Source: Chitinophaga alhagiae (GTDB lineage: Bacteria; Bacteroidota; Bacteroidia; Chitinophagales; Chitinophagaceae). From it: DNA of 64,000 nucleotides. A program made the translations under genes and the position numbers. Positions 15,683-24,411 of the stretch are shown piece by piece. The notes beneath the pieces are model-generated. The model had not been told where the DNA came from. It worked only from the letters and a program-made list of their open reading frames with translations, and made no database searches. The stretch spans positions 1,240,001 through 1,304,000 of the forward strand of contig NZ_QXMH01000002.1 in the NCBI RefSeq assembly GCF_003568665.1, written 5' to 3'. Each line of letters starts with the position of its first letter. The first letter of the stretch is position 1.

Positions 15683-16477
15683 TTGGCAATAATTCCCTCA
15701 ATAGATGCCCATTACTTAGAAGCGGTTTGTAAAGTAATCGCAAACACTGAGAAAGGCTTAACTGGAAGTGAAATACAAAAGTTGTTGGCGGATTCAAAGA
15801 TTGATGATAGTGATCCCGATTTAACTAAGTGGAAGCGGTTATATAATGCATTTGCTCACTGGCAGAATAATAATAACTGTTCAAATAATATAGTTGACTT
15901 TTTGAAGCGAGCTCTGCAGCCTGCCAGATACATAAATCAGGCGGAATTGTTCCACTTTCGACGAAATGAGATCAATAAAGTATTGTCATTTATTGGAATT
16001 GAAATATCCGACAGGGGAACTCTCATTGAAGTTTCTAAAACTGTTACATTAAGTGAAGCGGAACAACGCGCAGGACACTTTAAGTATAAATTATTAGCAC
16101 GAAACATACACCCGGATATTATCCAATATTGTAATTCAGAGTTATTACAGGAAAATTATTTTCATTCAGTATTTGAAGCAGTTAAGGGTGTGGCTGAAAG
16201 AATTCGGCTTATGACTGGTTTATATGCAGATGGGAATCCATTGGTCGATACTGCATTTTCAACTAATAATCCATTAATAAGAATTAATAGATTGCTAACT
16301 GATACCGATCGTAGTGAACATTTAGGATTGATGAATTCAATCAAAGGGCTGTTTGGAATAATTCGAAACCCAACAGCTCATGTACCAAAGATACTTTTTG
16401 TAATTGATGAAGATGACGCACTCGATATTATGACTATAGCTTCATTTATACATAAGAAGTTAGATAGGGCGCTTTAA
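15683..16477 (+). CDS. TIGR02391 (Ymh) family protein
   Basis: The 264-aa product ends in a recognisable TIGR02391 C-terminal domain (about 150-250): IHPDIIQYCNSELLQENYFHSVFEAVKGVAERI, TGLYADGNPLVDTAFS and LFGIIRNPTAH. The IRNPxAH motif is its hallmark and resembles HEPN-like RxxxH motifs. The frame opens with TTG at 15683 and no in-frame ATG exists nearby, so the start is TTG or slightly uncertain. Genes of this family are frequent in defence islands. Pairing with DUF2971 suggests a joint function; this is inference. Confidence 0.8.
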   Translation: MAIIPSIDAHYLEAVCKVIANTEKGLTGSEIQKLLADSKIDDSDPDLTKWKRLYNAFAHWQNNNNCSNNIVDFLKRALQPARYINQAELFHFRRNEINKVLSFIGIEISDRGTLIEVSKTVTLSEAEQRAGHFKYKLLARNIHPDIIQYCNSELLQENYFHSVFEAVKGVAERIRLMTGLYADGNPLVDTAFSTNNPLIRINRLLTDTDRSEHLGLMNSIKGLFGIIRNPTAHVPKILFVIDEDDALDIMTIASFIHKKLDRAL

Positions 16478-16548
16478 ATTTTTTTAAAATATTTCTTCAT
16501 ACTAGGATTTACACTAGGATAACCCGCCTCCCCCGCGCCCCACCTTTG

Positions 16549-16581
16549 CCATACACCCTCACCCAAAAACTTCGTGTATGG
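16549..16581 (+). promoter_or_regulatory. Hairpin covering the start codon of the first tra gene
   Basis: CCATACAC (16549-16556) pairs perfectly with GTGTATGG (16574-16581). The second arm contains the ATG (16578-16580) of the first tra-operon gene. In RNA it would hide the start codon, as in translational attenuators. The 17-nt loop is C- and A-rich. Confidence 0.5.
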
Positions 16582-17078
16582 CAACTCTTACTCTTCACCC
16601 GTTTGTCCTCGCAGGCCTCCTCGCAGCCATTACATACGGTATCGTTACGCTAGTGCTCCGGCTGCGCACCTCTACCAAAATGCAGCTTGCGAATGTTCCC
16701 TCTTCCGAAAAATCTTTACTGTTTTCTGCATTCGATCCCGCGTCCGGTATGCGCCTGGCGCCGGAACCCGAAATGGAACTGGAAATAGAGGGGATCGACG
16801 ACGATACCCAGCTGGAACTTGTAGAAGACGATACCAGTATCCTATTGAAGGAAGCCGAGGCCCTCACAGAAGAGGTAAGCCGCCTGCTCTCCAGTATCGC
16901 CAGCGACCCGCCCAATCCCACGGAGGTTTTCACGAAATTCCGTGCTCTATTAAGCCAGTATAGCATTTTCCAGAACACCGAATTCTACGACGCGATCAAT
17001 CGCTTTGTGGCCATAGCCGTGGAGCGCGACCTGGATATCCAGTTTAACCACGGGCAGCTTACCGAATTGTGGTCGTAA
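16578..17078 (+). CDS. Membrane-anchored ICE protein, first gene of the tra operon
   Basis: The 166-aa protein has one N-terminal transmembrane helix (about 7-28), an acidic middle (EMELEIEGIDDD and following, about 72-95) and a helical C-terminal domain (about 95-165). No Pfam family was recognised; its place matches that of traD-like genes just before traE in CTnDOT-type elements. A strong GC-rich hairpin separates it from traE. Confidence 0.6.
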   Translation: MATLTLHPFVLAGLLAAITYGIVTLVLRLRTSTKMQLANVPSSEKSLLFSAFDPASGMRLAPEPEMELEIEGIDDDTQLELVEDDTSILLKEAEALTEEVSRLLSSIASDPPNPTEVFTKFRALLSQYSIFQNTEFYDAINRFVAIAVERDLDIQFNHGQLTELWS

Positions 17079-17109
17079 ACATCTTCCTTTCTCTACTTCT
17101 CCTTTAACG

Positions 17110-17167
17110 GCCCCGGCCCGTTGCGCCAAGGTTCTCCGCCGCCGCGTGATCCCCCAACGGCCGGGGC
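17110..17167. repeat. GC-rich inverted repeat between the first tra gene and traE
   Basis: GCCCCGGCCCGTTG (17110-17123) pairs with CAACGGCCGGGGC (17155-17167) with one bulged C. No T-run follows, so it may be an mRNA stabiliser, processing site or attenuator that sets the ratio of upstream to downstream tra gene products. Confidence 0.6.
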
Positions 17168-17196
17168 TTCCTTCCCAACCCAAAAAAAATACACCA

Positions 17197-17520
17197 ATGT
17201 ACAGACCAACGCATGAACGCCATACGGCGCTCCGGGTAGCTTTTACCCAATTTTTCCTCACGGTATGCATTTTCTCTATCGCCCAGGACGGCACTGCGGG
17301 TATCGAACGCGCAAACGAGCTTGTAAGGGATTATTTCGACGATGGTATCACATTGCTGTACGCTATCGGAGCCGTGTTGGGCCTCGTTGGTGCCGTGAAG
17401 GTATATACCCGCTGGAGCCAGGGCGACAACGAAACCACAAAACTTGCCGCCAGCTGGTTCGGAGCCTGCATTTTTCTAGTGGTGGTGGCGACTGTCCTGA
17501 AAAGTTTCTTCGGCGTGTAA
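17197..17520 (+). CDS. traE: Conjugal transfer protein TraE (DUF4134)
   Basis: The protein is about 107 aa. It has a cleavable-type first hydrophobic segment, then GIERANELVRDYFDDGITLLYAIGAVLGLVGAVKVY with a transmembrane helix, and a second helix near the C-terminus. This is the DUF4134 pattern, a VirB2/pilin-like or membrane channel component in Bacteroidota systems. The start is ATG 17197; the longer frame from 17146 lies in the hairpin region. Confidence 0.85.
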   Translation: MYRPTHERHTALRVAFTQFFLTVCIFSIAQDGTAGIERANELVRDYFDDGITLLYAIGAVLGLVGAVKVYTRWSQGDNETTKLAASWFGACIFLVVVATVLKSFFGV

Positions 17521-17530
17521 AGCTGCAACC

Positions 17531-17866
17531 ATGGCTACTGTATACCAAATCAATAAAGGCGTTAACCGCAGCATCGAATTCCGCGGCATCAAAGCACAAT
17601 ACCTCGCCATCCTCGCTGCCGGCATGGTTGCCCTACTGCTGGTAAGCGCTGTCGCCTTCGCAGCAGGTACTCCTGCAATGATTGCGATTCCTGTCATTGT
17701 ACTGGCAGGTTACTGCCTGGTTACCGCGGTCCAGCGGTACAGTAAGCGCTACGGTGAACATGGCCTGGCTAAAAAGGCCGCTCAGGTAAGAATGCCGGCC
17801 TATCTCACCGCCTCTTCCCGGAAACTATTCCTACAACTCAAGAATGTTTGCCATGAAACGGAATAA
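17531..17866 (+). CDS. traF: Conjugal transfer protein TraF (DUF4133)
   Basis: The 111-aa protein starts with YQINKGVNRSIEFRGIKAQYL, the DUF4133 signature, followed by two adjacent transmembrane helices (about 26-68), a layout like VirB3. It overlaps the traG ATPase gene by 23 bp, as VirB3/VirB4 pairs often do. Confidence 0.88.
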   Translation: MATVYQINKGVNRSIEFRGIKAQYLAILAAGMVALLLVSAVAFAAGTPAMIAIPVIVLAGYCLVTAVQRYSKRYGEHGLAKKAAQVRMPAYLTASSRKLFLQLKNVCHETE

Positions 17867-20315
17867 GACGCTCGATAGCGTTTTCCCTATTCATAAGGTA
17901 GAGAATAACTATCTCATATCGAAAGCCGGAAGCATTACGATAGCCTTTGCTTTGGTTCTACCGGAAATATTTACCATGGCTGCTTCGGACTACGAAGCGC
18001 TACATGCGACTTTTGTAAAGGCAGTACGCACTCTTCCTGAACAAACCGTGCTCCACAAACAAGATTGGTTTATAGAAGAAACGTTCCGCGCTGTACCTGG
18101 TGATGATTCCAGCCTTACGGAAGCCAGTAACCGCCATTTTAATGAGCGGCCTTATCTCCGCCACGAGTGCTACGTTTTCCTAAGCACTATTCCCGCTGCA
18201 CAACGAAATCCGGCCCCTTCGGCAAATATTCTGCTCCGCGGTTCCGTTTTGAGCAGCGAAATGCTCAACCAGCGCAGCTACGACCTATTCGCGGAGCGCG
18301 CCGGGCAGTTCGCCGCTGTACTGCAGGATAGCGGCTATTTACAGGTGAGGCGGCTCACCGACGACGAAATTGCAAGTACGCCGGAACGGGCGGGCATTTT
18401 GGAGCGGTATTGCTACCAGTTGGCCCATGATGCCCTACCGGCGTTGGCAGACTTCAAAACGGGTACAGAACTTAGTGTAGGCGGGCGTCTGCTGCAAATT
18501 TTCTCCCTCGCGGACCCAGAGGACTTGCCGGCACTTTGCGGCCCGAGAATAAATTATGAGAAGTACAGCACTGATCGCACACCCTTTTCCGTCGGCTTCG
18601 GCGCACCGCTGGGGCTCTTGTTGCCGTGCAACCATATTGTGAACCAGTATGTGGTAATCGGCGACAGCGGTGCTACGCTGCGGAAAATCGAAACCAAGCG
18701 TAAGCGCCTCCAATCGCTTTCCGCGTATTCCCGCGAAAATGCCATCAGCCGCGACGCGGCCAGCGCATTCCTAAACGAAGCTATTAGCCAGGGGCGGCTA
18801 CCTGTGAAGGCCCATTTAAACGTAATTGCATGGCACGACGATCCAGCCAAAAGCCGCGAGCTGCGGAACCTGGTATCTACCGCCATGGCTGCACTGGATG
18901 GTAAAGCAAAGCTGGAGACTGCCGCCGCCGCATGTCTATTCTGGGCTGGAATACCGGGGAATGGCGCAGAACTGCCGTCCACGGATCGTTTCGACACCTT
19001 CGCGGAGCAGGCGGTGTGTTTTTTCAATGTAGAAACGAACTACAGCACATCTCTTGCGGCCAACGGCATCCGTTTTGGTGATCGGCTAACCGGCCGGCCG
19101 CTTCAGGTGGATCTGTTTTATGAGCCCTTCGAAAAGGGCCTCATCCAGAACCGTAATATCTTCCTTTGCGGCCCGTCGGGCTCCGGCAAGTCTTTCGCCA
19201 CCAACCACATACTGCGGAGTTGCAATGAGGGCGGCGATCATATTCTTGTAGTAGACGTAGGCCATTCATACAAAGGGCTATGCGACCTGGTGGGCGGCTA
19301 TTACTTCACCTTCAGCGAATCGAATCCGATTTCCTTCAACCCTTTTTTTGTTCCGGAGAATCAACTGGATACAGAAAAGAGGGAGGCGATCAAGTCTTTG
19401 CTACTGGCGTTGTGGAAGAAAGATGATGAGGCTTACTCCCGCAGTGAATATATTTCCTTGTCAAATGCGCTCCAGAGTTACTTCGATACACTGAAGGCCG
19501 ATCCTGCGATATTCCCCTGTTTCAACACCTTCTACGACTATCTCCGCGACCAGTTTGTACCGGCCCTTCGCCAGCAGGGCGTAAAGGAGAAGCACTTCGA
19601 TATCGATAACTTCCTCTACGTTCTGCGCCCATACTACACAGGCGGCGAATACGATTACCTGCTCAACGCCACGGAGAACTTGGATCTGCTGCATACCAAC
19701 TTCATTGTGTACGAGTTGGATGCGATCCGCGACCATCCGATTCTCCTGCCCGCAGTTACACTCACGCTGGCAGAGGCCTTCCTGAACAAGATGCGCCGCC
19801 TGAAAGGCGTGCGGAAGATTATCCTGATTGAAGAGGCATGGAAGGCCATTGCGCGTGCCGGCATGGCTGAATATATCCGCTACCTGTTCAAAACGGTGCG
19901 CAAATTTTACGGAACCGCAGCTGTGGTAACCCAGGAGATCGATGATATCATTTCCAGCCCCATTATCAAGGATACCATTATCGCCAACAGCGATATCAAA
20001 ATTCTACTCGATCAAAGCAAGTATGCCAACAAGTTCCAGGCTATCCAGGATGCGTTGGGCCTTACCGACAAAGACCGTGGGCTCATTCTCTCCATGAACA
20101 AGGCCAACGATCCCGCCCTGAAGTACAAGGAGATTTTCATTGGCTTAGGCGCTCATAGCAAGGTTTACCGTACCGAAGTTTCGCTGGAGGAATACTTGTG
20201 CTATACCACAGAAGAGCGGGAAAAGCTGCTGGTTCAACAATACGCCGCGCGCTTCGGCTCCATAAAACGCGGCATTGCCCGTCTGGCGGCGGATATAAGA
20301 TCAAAAAAGGTATGA
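17844..20315 (+). CDS. traG: TraG: VirB4-like conjugation ATPase
   Basis: This 823-aa ATPase powers assembly and substrate transfer of the mating channel. The N-terminal half is the TraG_N-type domain. Walker A is GPSGSGKS (443-450) and Walker B is LIEEAWK (about 661-667). The Gln/Thr-rich segment VVTQEIDDIISSP follows in the usual place. Length and motifs match intact Bacteroidota TraG. It is translationally coupled to traF and precedes a set of three secreted proteins. Confidence 0.95.
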   Translation: MFAMKRNKTLDSVFPIHKVENNYLISKAGSITIAFALVLPEIFTMAASDYEALHATFVKAVRTLPEQTVLHKQDWFIEETFRAVPGDDSSLTEASNRHFNERPYLRHECYVFLSTIPAAQRNPAPSANILLRGSVLSSEMLNQRSYDLFAERAGQFAAVLQDSGYLQVRRLTDDEIASTPERAGILERYCYQLAHDALPALADFKTGTELSVGGRLLQIFSLADPEDLPALCGPRINYEKYSTDRTPFSVGFGAPLGLLLPCNHIVNQYVVIGDSGATLRKIETKRKRLQSLSAYSRENAISRDAASAFLNEAISQGRLPVKAHLNVIAWHDDPAKSRELRNLVSTAMAALDGKAKLETAAAACLFWAGIPGNGAELPSTDRFDTFAEQAVCFFNVETNYSTSLAANGIRFGDRLTGRPLQVDLFYEPFEKGLIQNRNIFLCGPSGSGKSFATNHILRSCNEGGDHILVVDVGHSYKGLCDLVGGYYFTFSESNPISFNPFFVPENQLDTEKREAIKSLLLALWKKDDEAYSRSEYISLSNALQSYFDTLKADPAIFPCFNTFYDYLRDQFVPALRQQGVKEKHFDIDNFLYVLRPYYTGGEYDYLLNATENLDLLHTNFIVYELDAIRDHPILLPAVTLTLAEAFLNKMRRLKGVRKIILIEEAWKAIARAGMAEYIRYLFKTVRKFYGTAAVVTQEIDDIISSPIIKDTIIANSDIKILLDQSKYANKFQAIQDALGLTDKDRGLILSMNKANDPALKYKEIFIGLGAHSKVYRTEVSLEEYLCYTTEEREKLLVQQYAARFGSIKRGIARLAADIRSKKV

Positions 20316-20316
20316 T

Positions 20317-20988
20317 ATGAAAAGGAAATTGCTCATAGCGTTCGTATTTGCCGCCGTGCTCATTGCCGCGCCCACCAAGGATTCCTACGCAATTTGGCCG
20401 GTCATAAAAGCGGCTCTGAAGAAGGTAATCCGCGCCATGGACTTACAAATACAGCGGCTTCAAAACAGGACTATCGGCCTGCAAAACGCGCAAAAGGTGC
20501 TGGAGAACGTAATGGCGAAGATGCGGCTGGAGGAAATTGGCCAGTGGACTGAGCGGCAGAAGGCTTTATACCAGGACTACTTCAACGAACTGTGGAGGAT
20601 AAAATCCGTCATTGCCTATTACCGCCGCATTTCGGAGGTAATTGAGCGGCAACAGGCGCTGGTGGCTGAGTACCAACGGGCATTTGCCATCATACGGGAG
20701 GATAGGCACTTCTCCGCTGCTGAAGTAGATGGCCTGTACAATCTGTATTCCCGCATATTGGAGGAAAGCCTTGATAACGTGGAAGACGTGCTGCAGGTGG
20801 TAAATGCTTTCACCGTACAAATGAGCGATGCCGACCGCCTGAAGATAATCGGCACCGCCGCCGACCGTATGGAAGGCCATGTTATAGCCCTCCGCCGGGT
20901 TACCAACCGCGCCGCCGCCCTGAGTGCCCAGCGTGCCCGCACCGTGAAGGAAGTTAATCGTATCAAATCCATGTATGGCATAAACTGA
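20317..20988 (+). CDS. TraI-like secreted coiled-coil protein (DUF4141-type), copy 1
   Basis: The 223-aa product has a signal peptide (about 1-26) and a long helical body. It carries the pattern YYRRISEVIERQQALVAEYQRA, then FSAAEVDGLYNLYSRIL, then MSDADRLKIIGTAADRM, shared with the next two genes. It occupies the position of CTnDOT TraI, which is thought to act like VirB5. It follows traG by 1 bp. Confidence 0.75.
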   Translation: MKRKLLIAFVFAAVLIAAPTKDSYAIWPVIKAALKKVIRAMDLQIQRLQNRTIGLQNAQKVLENVMAKMRLEEIGQWTERQKALYQDYFNELWRIKSVIAYYRRISEVIERQQALVAEYQRAFAIIREDRHFSAAEVDGLYNLYSRILEESLDNVEDVLQVVNAFTVQMSDADRLKIIGTAADRMEGHVIALRRVTNRAAALSAQRARTVKEVNRIKSMYGIN

Positions 20989-20993
20989 AAGCG

Positions 20994-21632
20994 ATGAACA
21001 GTATTACCATCATTTTACTCCTTTGGATATTCAACGTCGGCAGCGCACAAGCCCAGCTGGCGGATGAATGGCTCCGGCAAAAGCGAACCCAGCGCAAATA
21101 CCTGGTTGCACAGATAGCAGCGCTTCGGCAATACGCAGGCCTCGCACGGAAGGGATACGACGTTGTTGGTGGCGGAATCAGGCTGGTTGGGCAGATAAAG
21201 CAGGGCGATCTCGATATTCATTCCGCATTCTTTTCCTCCCTCCGGCAGGTAAGCCCATTCGTGCGCCGCCACCGTAAGGTGCTGGATTTATCCGCCAGCT
21301 ACCTTCAGCTTATCGCGCATTGCCGGAAAATGAAATCCCGCTGGTCTAACAGTGAGGCGTTGCCCGGATGGCAGCGTAATGCCGCGGCTGATGCCTACCT
21401 GCGGTTCGCCAACGAGATTACCCAGGATCTGCTATTCTTAACAGAACTGTTAACAGACGGGCGTTTTGAATTAAATGATGCCGAGCGCCTGGCCAAAGTT
21501 GACGAGCTCAGCGCTGCCCAATCTGCGCGTAAAACGTTGCTACACCGGCTTTCAACTACCATCTCCAGCAAGGTAGGTCGCGAGGAAATACGGCGTAGGG
21601 AAATACTTCATCAGCAAACCTTATTGCCATGA
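20994..21632 (+). CDS. Secreted helical conjugation protein, copy 2 of the TraI-like trio
   Basis: The 212-aa protein has a signal peptide (about 1-20, ending SAQAQ). The body, LRQYAGLARKGYDVVGGGIRLVGQIKQGDLDIHSAFFSSL, resembles proteins annotated in Bacteroidota ICEs as TerB-like or TraI-like. Its last codons overlap the next start by 4 bp (ATGA). A link to tellurite is not supported by anything here. Confidence 0.7.
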   Translation: MNSITIILLLWIFNVGSAQAQLADEWLRQKRTQRKYLVAQIAALRQYAGLARKGYDVVGGGIRLVGQIKQGDLDIHSAFFSSLRQVSPFVRRHRKVLDLSASYLQLIAHCRKMKSRWSNSEALPGWQRNAAADAYLRFANEITQDLLFLTELLTDGRFELNDAERLAKVDELSAAQSARKTLLHRLSTTISSKVGREEIRRREILHQQTLLP

Positions 21633-22252
21633 GAATAACCTTCATACTCATATTTCCGCTACTGCTCAGCTTTTCATCCACCAGGGCACAATCGGACGAA
21701 CTCATTCAGCTTGGCCTCAACATTGAGAAGCTGAACCAGTTCCGGCAAATCCTTTCCGATATGCGGAAAGCCTATACGGTACTAAGCCGTGGATATTCCA
21801 CCGTTCGTGATCTTTCGCAGGGGAACTTCAAGGTACACGAACTATTCCTCGACGGCTTGATGGCGGTAAGTCCCGGTGTAGCGCGTTACAGACGTATTCC
21901 CGAAATCATATCAACACAGCGGGTTATTGTAACTGAGTACCGTAGGGCAATGGCGCGTTTCCGGGGGAAGGGTTTGTTTTCACCAGATGAACTCGCCGCC
22001 ATGCAGCGCGTGTATGCTGGGCTATTCGACCGGACTGTTAGCAGCTTAGAGGAATTGGCCCTTATCGTTACCGGCGGGAAGCTGCGAATGAGCGACGGAG
22101 AGCGCATGGCGGCTATTGACAGATTGTTTGAGGCACTCGAAAGGGAACTCGATTTCCTTCGGCAGTTTAATACCAACAACACCACTGTGGCCGATATCCG
22201 GGAACGAAAATTCAAAGAAATCCATCAACTAACTGCCCAGCAGGGCGAGTAA
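21629..22252 (+). CDS. Secreted helical conjugation protein, copy 3 of the TraI-like trio
   Basis: The 207-aa protein has a signal peptide (about 1-20). The internal pattern (ITRx-type helix, QRVIVTEYRRAMA, FSPDELAAMQRVYAGLF, MSDGERMAAIDRLFEALE) aligns with copy 1, and the GYSTVRDLSQGNFKVHELFLDGL part aligns with copy 2, so it bridges the two. It is translationally coupled to the previous gene and probably periplasmic. Confidence 0.7.
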   Translation: MRITFILIFPLLLSFSSTRAQSDELIQLGLNIEKLNQFRQILSDMRKAYTVLSRGYSTVRDLSQGNFKVHELFLDGLMAVSPGVARYRRIPEIISTQRVIVTEYRRAMARFRGKGLFSPDELAAMQRVYAGLFDRTVSSLEELALIVTGGKLRMSDGERMAAIDRLFEALERELDFLRQFNTNNTTVADIRERKFKEIHQLTAQQGE

Positions 22253-22263
22253 AATTTCAAACA

Positions 22264-23466
22264 TTGAAAAAGAAATTACTATTCGCGCTGCTCATGGTGG
22301 CTGCGCCCATCGCATGTTTTGCTCAATCCGGCGGAAACGAGGATATACAGAAGCTACATGCTATTCTGGACAGGCTTTACGAGGATATGATTCCGTTATG
22401 CGGCCGGCTAACCGACGTTGCGCGTGGCATTGCAGGATTTGGAGCCATATTCTACATAGCAGTACGTGCAGGTCGTAGTTTGGCAGCGGCGGAGCCTATC
22501 GACTTCTTCCCGTTATTGCGCCCATTCGTGCTTGCCGTGTTGATAGGTATTTATCCATTGGTGCTGGGCGTAATAAACGGCGTACTGCAACCCACTGTAG
22601 ATGCGACTAACGAACTGGTTACGGATAGCGATAATGCAGTGAAGGAACTGCTGAAGGTAGAATATGAGCTGCTGGCACAAGGGAAAGTGGAAGTGCCTCC
22701 CGGCAGTCCGGGCACCGGTGATGAGGAAATGAGGGATTATTACAAGTACCTCAACCAGGAAACTGCGGGGGAAGAGAACTCCCGCGGATTCTGGAGCCTG
22801 ATGTGGGGCAAGGTAGAAGGCACTCTGCTTTACTACGTGCAGCTTATCGTTTCCAAAATTCTCCAGATTCTGTTCTACGCGGCCGCCTTATGCGTAGATG
22901 CCATGCGCACTTTTCATCTTGTAATTCTGGCCATTGTGGGGCCGTTCGTTTTTGCCCTGAGCGTGTACGACGGCTTTCAGCATACACTCTCAGTTTGGTT
23001 GGCGCGGTACATCAATGTTTACATGTGGCTTCCGGTGGCCAACTTATTCGGCGCAATGATTTCCCGCATCCAGGAGAATTTTATCAAAAACGATATTGAA
23101 GCCGTTCTCGCAGGTGGTAATAACCTCACTTACAGCCTTACCAGCGTGGCATACATCGTTTTCCTCATCGTTGGGATAGTTGGCTATTTCACCGTTCCGT
23201 CCATCGCCAATTACATAGTACACGCCAGCGGCGGAAACGCCCTTCTCTCAAAAGTTCATTCCGCCGTAGGCATGGCTGCATCTGCCGGGGCAACCGGCGG
23301 TGCTTCTGCGGCCGCGGCTGGTGGCAGTGGCGCCTCTGCGGCGGGTTCAGCTGCTGCGGATGCCAGCGGACCCGATAAGCAACATTTCCCGATGGCCGAT
23401 GCCGCAAACTCCGAAGGCTATAACAAAGACGGTGGGCACCAGTACAAACAGATTTCCGGAAAGTAA
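22264..23466 (+). CDS. traJ: TraJ: VirB6-like polytopic conjugation protein
   Basis: The 400-aa protein has a signal-like first helix, five or more further transmembrane helices (about 55-75, 85-110, 195-245, 255-275, 300-325) and a small-residue-rich Ala/Gly/Ser tail (about 340-375). This fits TraJ, the inner-membrane channel component. The start is TTG at 22264, since the next in-frame ATG would remove half of the signal segment. Confidence 0.85.
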   Translation: MKKKLLFALLMVAAPIACFAQSGGNEDIQKLHAILDRLYEDMIPLCGRLTDVARGIAGFGAIFYIAVRAGRSLAAAEPIDFFPLLRPFVLAVLIGIYPLVLGVINGVLQPTVDATNELVTDSDNAVKELLKVEYELLAQGKVEVPPGSPGTGDEEMRDYYKYLNQETAGEENSRGFWSLMWGKVEGTLLYYVQLIVSKILQILFYAAALCVDAMRTFHLVILAIVGPFVFALSVYDGFQHTLSVWLARYINVYMWLPVANLFGAMISRIQENFIKNDIEAVLAGGNNLTYSLTSVAYIVFLIVGIVGYFTVPSIANYIVHASGGNALLSKVHSAVGMAASAGATGGASAAAAGGSGASAAGSAAADASGPDKQHFPMADAANSEGYNKDGGHQYKQISGK

Positions 23467-23476
23467 ACGTGAACCT

Positions 23477-24097
23477 ATGTTTCAGCATTTTAAGAACATC
23501 GATACCGCATTCCGGCATATCCGGGTGTTTTCGTACCTCTTCCTTTTTGTGAACGGTGTAGGTGCTGCGCTGGTGACCCATTGGGCATTTCGTTCCGTAC
23601 AGGAGGAACGCTCTCGTGTGTACGTGCTAGCCAATGGAAAACTGCTGGCTGCCGAGGGTACAAACAAAAGGCTGGTGCTGGAAATAAGGATGAAGGATCA
23701 TGTTCGGGATTTTCATCAGCATTTTTTCACTGCTTCCCCGGATGAAGAAGCTATTCGCAATTCGGTTACCAGGGCGCTGTACCTGGCGGACGCGTCCGCC
23801 AAATCGGTATATGATAATCTCCAGGAATCGGGGTACTACAGTGGCATCGTATCAGGGAACATCAGCCAGTTTGTAGCGGAAGATAGTATCGCCGTGGATT
23901 TGAACACCATGCCAAACCGCTTTGTGTACTACGGTAAACTGAAGATTGTGCGTTCTACATCCACCGTAATTCGCGCCCTCATCACTACAGGCACCATCGC
24001 TGAAACTGCCGGGATCAGTAACAACAACCCGCAGGGCATGTTGATCGGCAATTGGCGAATCGTTTCTAACCAAGACCTCCAACACCTTGCGCCATGA
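23477..24097 (+). CDS. traK: TraK conjugation protein (VirB8-like)
   Basis: The 206-aa product begins MFQHFKNIDTAFRHIRVFSYLFL, the typical TraK start, with one transmembrane helix (about 17-38) and a periplasmic domain including RNSVTRALYLADASAKSVYDNLQE and a central NRFVYYGKLKIVRST segment. The start is ATG 23477; the open frame upstream overlaps traJ in another frame. The end overlaps the next gene by 4 bp. Confidence 0.9.
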   Translation: MFQHFKNIDTAFRHIRVFSYLFLFVNGVGAALVTHWAFRSVQEERSRVYVLANGKLLAAEGTNKRLVLEIRMKDHVRDFHQHFFTASPDEEAIRNSVTRALYLADASAKSVYDNLQESGYYSGIVSGNISQFVAEDSIAVDLNTMPNRFVYYGKLKIVRSTSTVIRALITTGTIAETAGISNNNPQGMLIGNWRIVSNQDLQHLAP

Positions 24098-24411
24098 AGA
24101 AACTGCTAAAATTGAAGGCGCTGGATTTGCAAGCCGCAGCCGGCATTATTTCTCGCCCAAAGCCCTGGGTGGCTGCTTTAGTAAAGCGGCTGGAAAAGCT
24201 TGAGCGACGACTTACCTACGCCCAAAAGCATTGTTGGCTGTTTATGTTTACCGTTGCGGCAGGCGCATACTTCCTCTATGTTGCCATTGCTGGTATTTCG
24301 GCCAGCAGCCAAGGCTTCATTCGCCAACAGCCACCAAAGCGAATAGTACCAATCTTCAACCCTCCACCTGCGCTGGTAGATTCAACTCATTTTAAAAACG
24401 CATTACCATGA
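24094..24411 (+). CDS. traL: TraL-like small membrane protein
   Basis: The 105-aa protein has a basic N-terminal cytoplasmic part, one transmembrane helix (about 47-70) and a short Pro-rich periplasmic tail. Its position between traK and traM and its length match TraL. It overlaps both neighbours by 4 bp. Confidence 0.7.
   Translation: MKKLLKLKALDLQAAAGIISRPKPWVAALVKRLEKLERRLTYAQKHCWLFMFTVAAGAYFLYVAIAGISASSQGFIRQQPPKRIVPIFNPPPALVDSTHFKNALP

Noticed and set aside
20994..21632. Tellurite-resistance (TerB) role
   Set aside because: That label is a database habit for this ICE family; the gene is in the tra operon with a signal peptide and no Ter partners.
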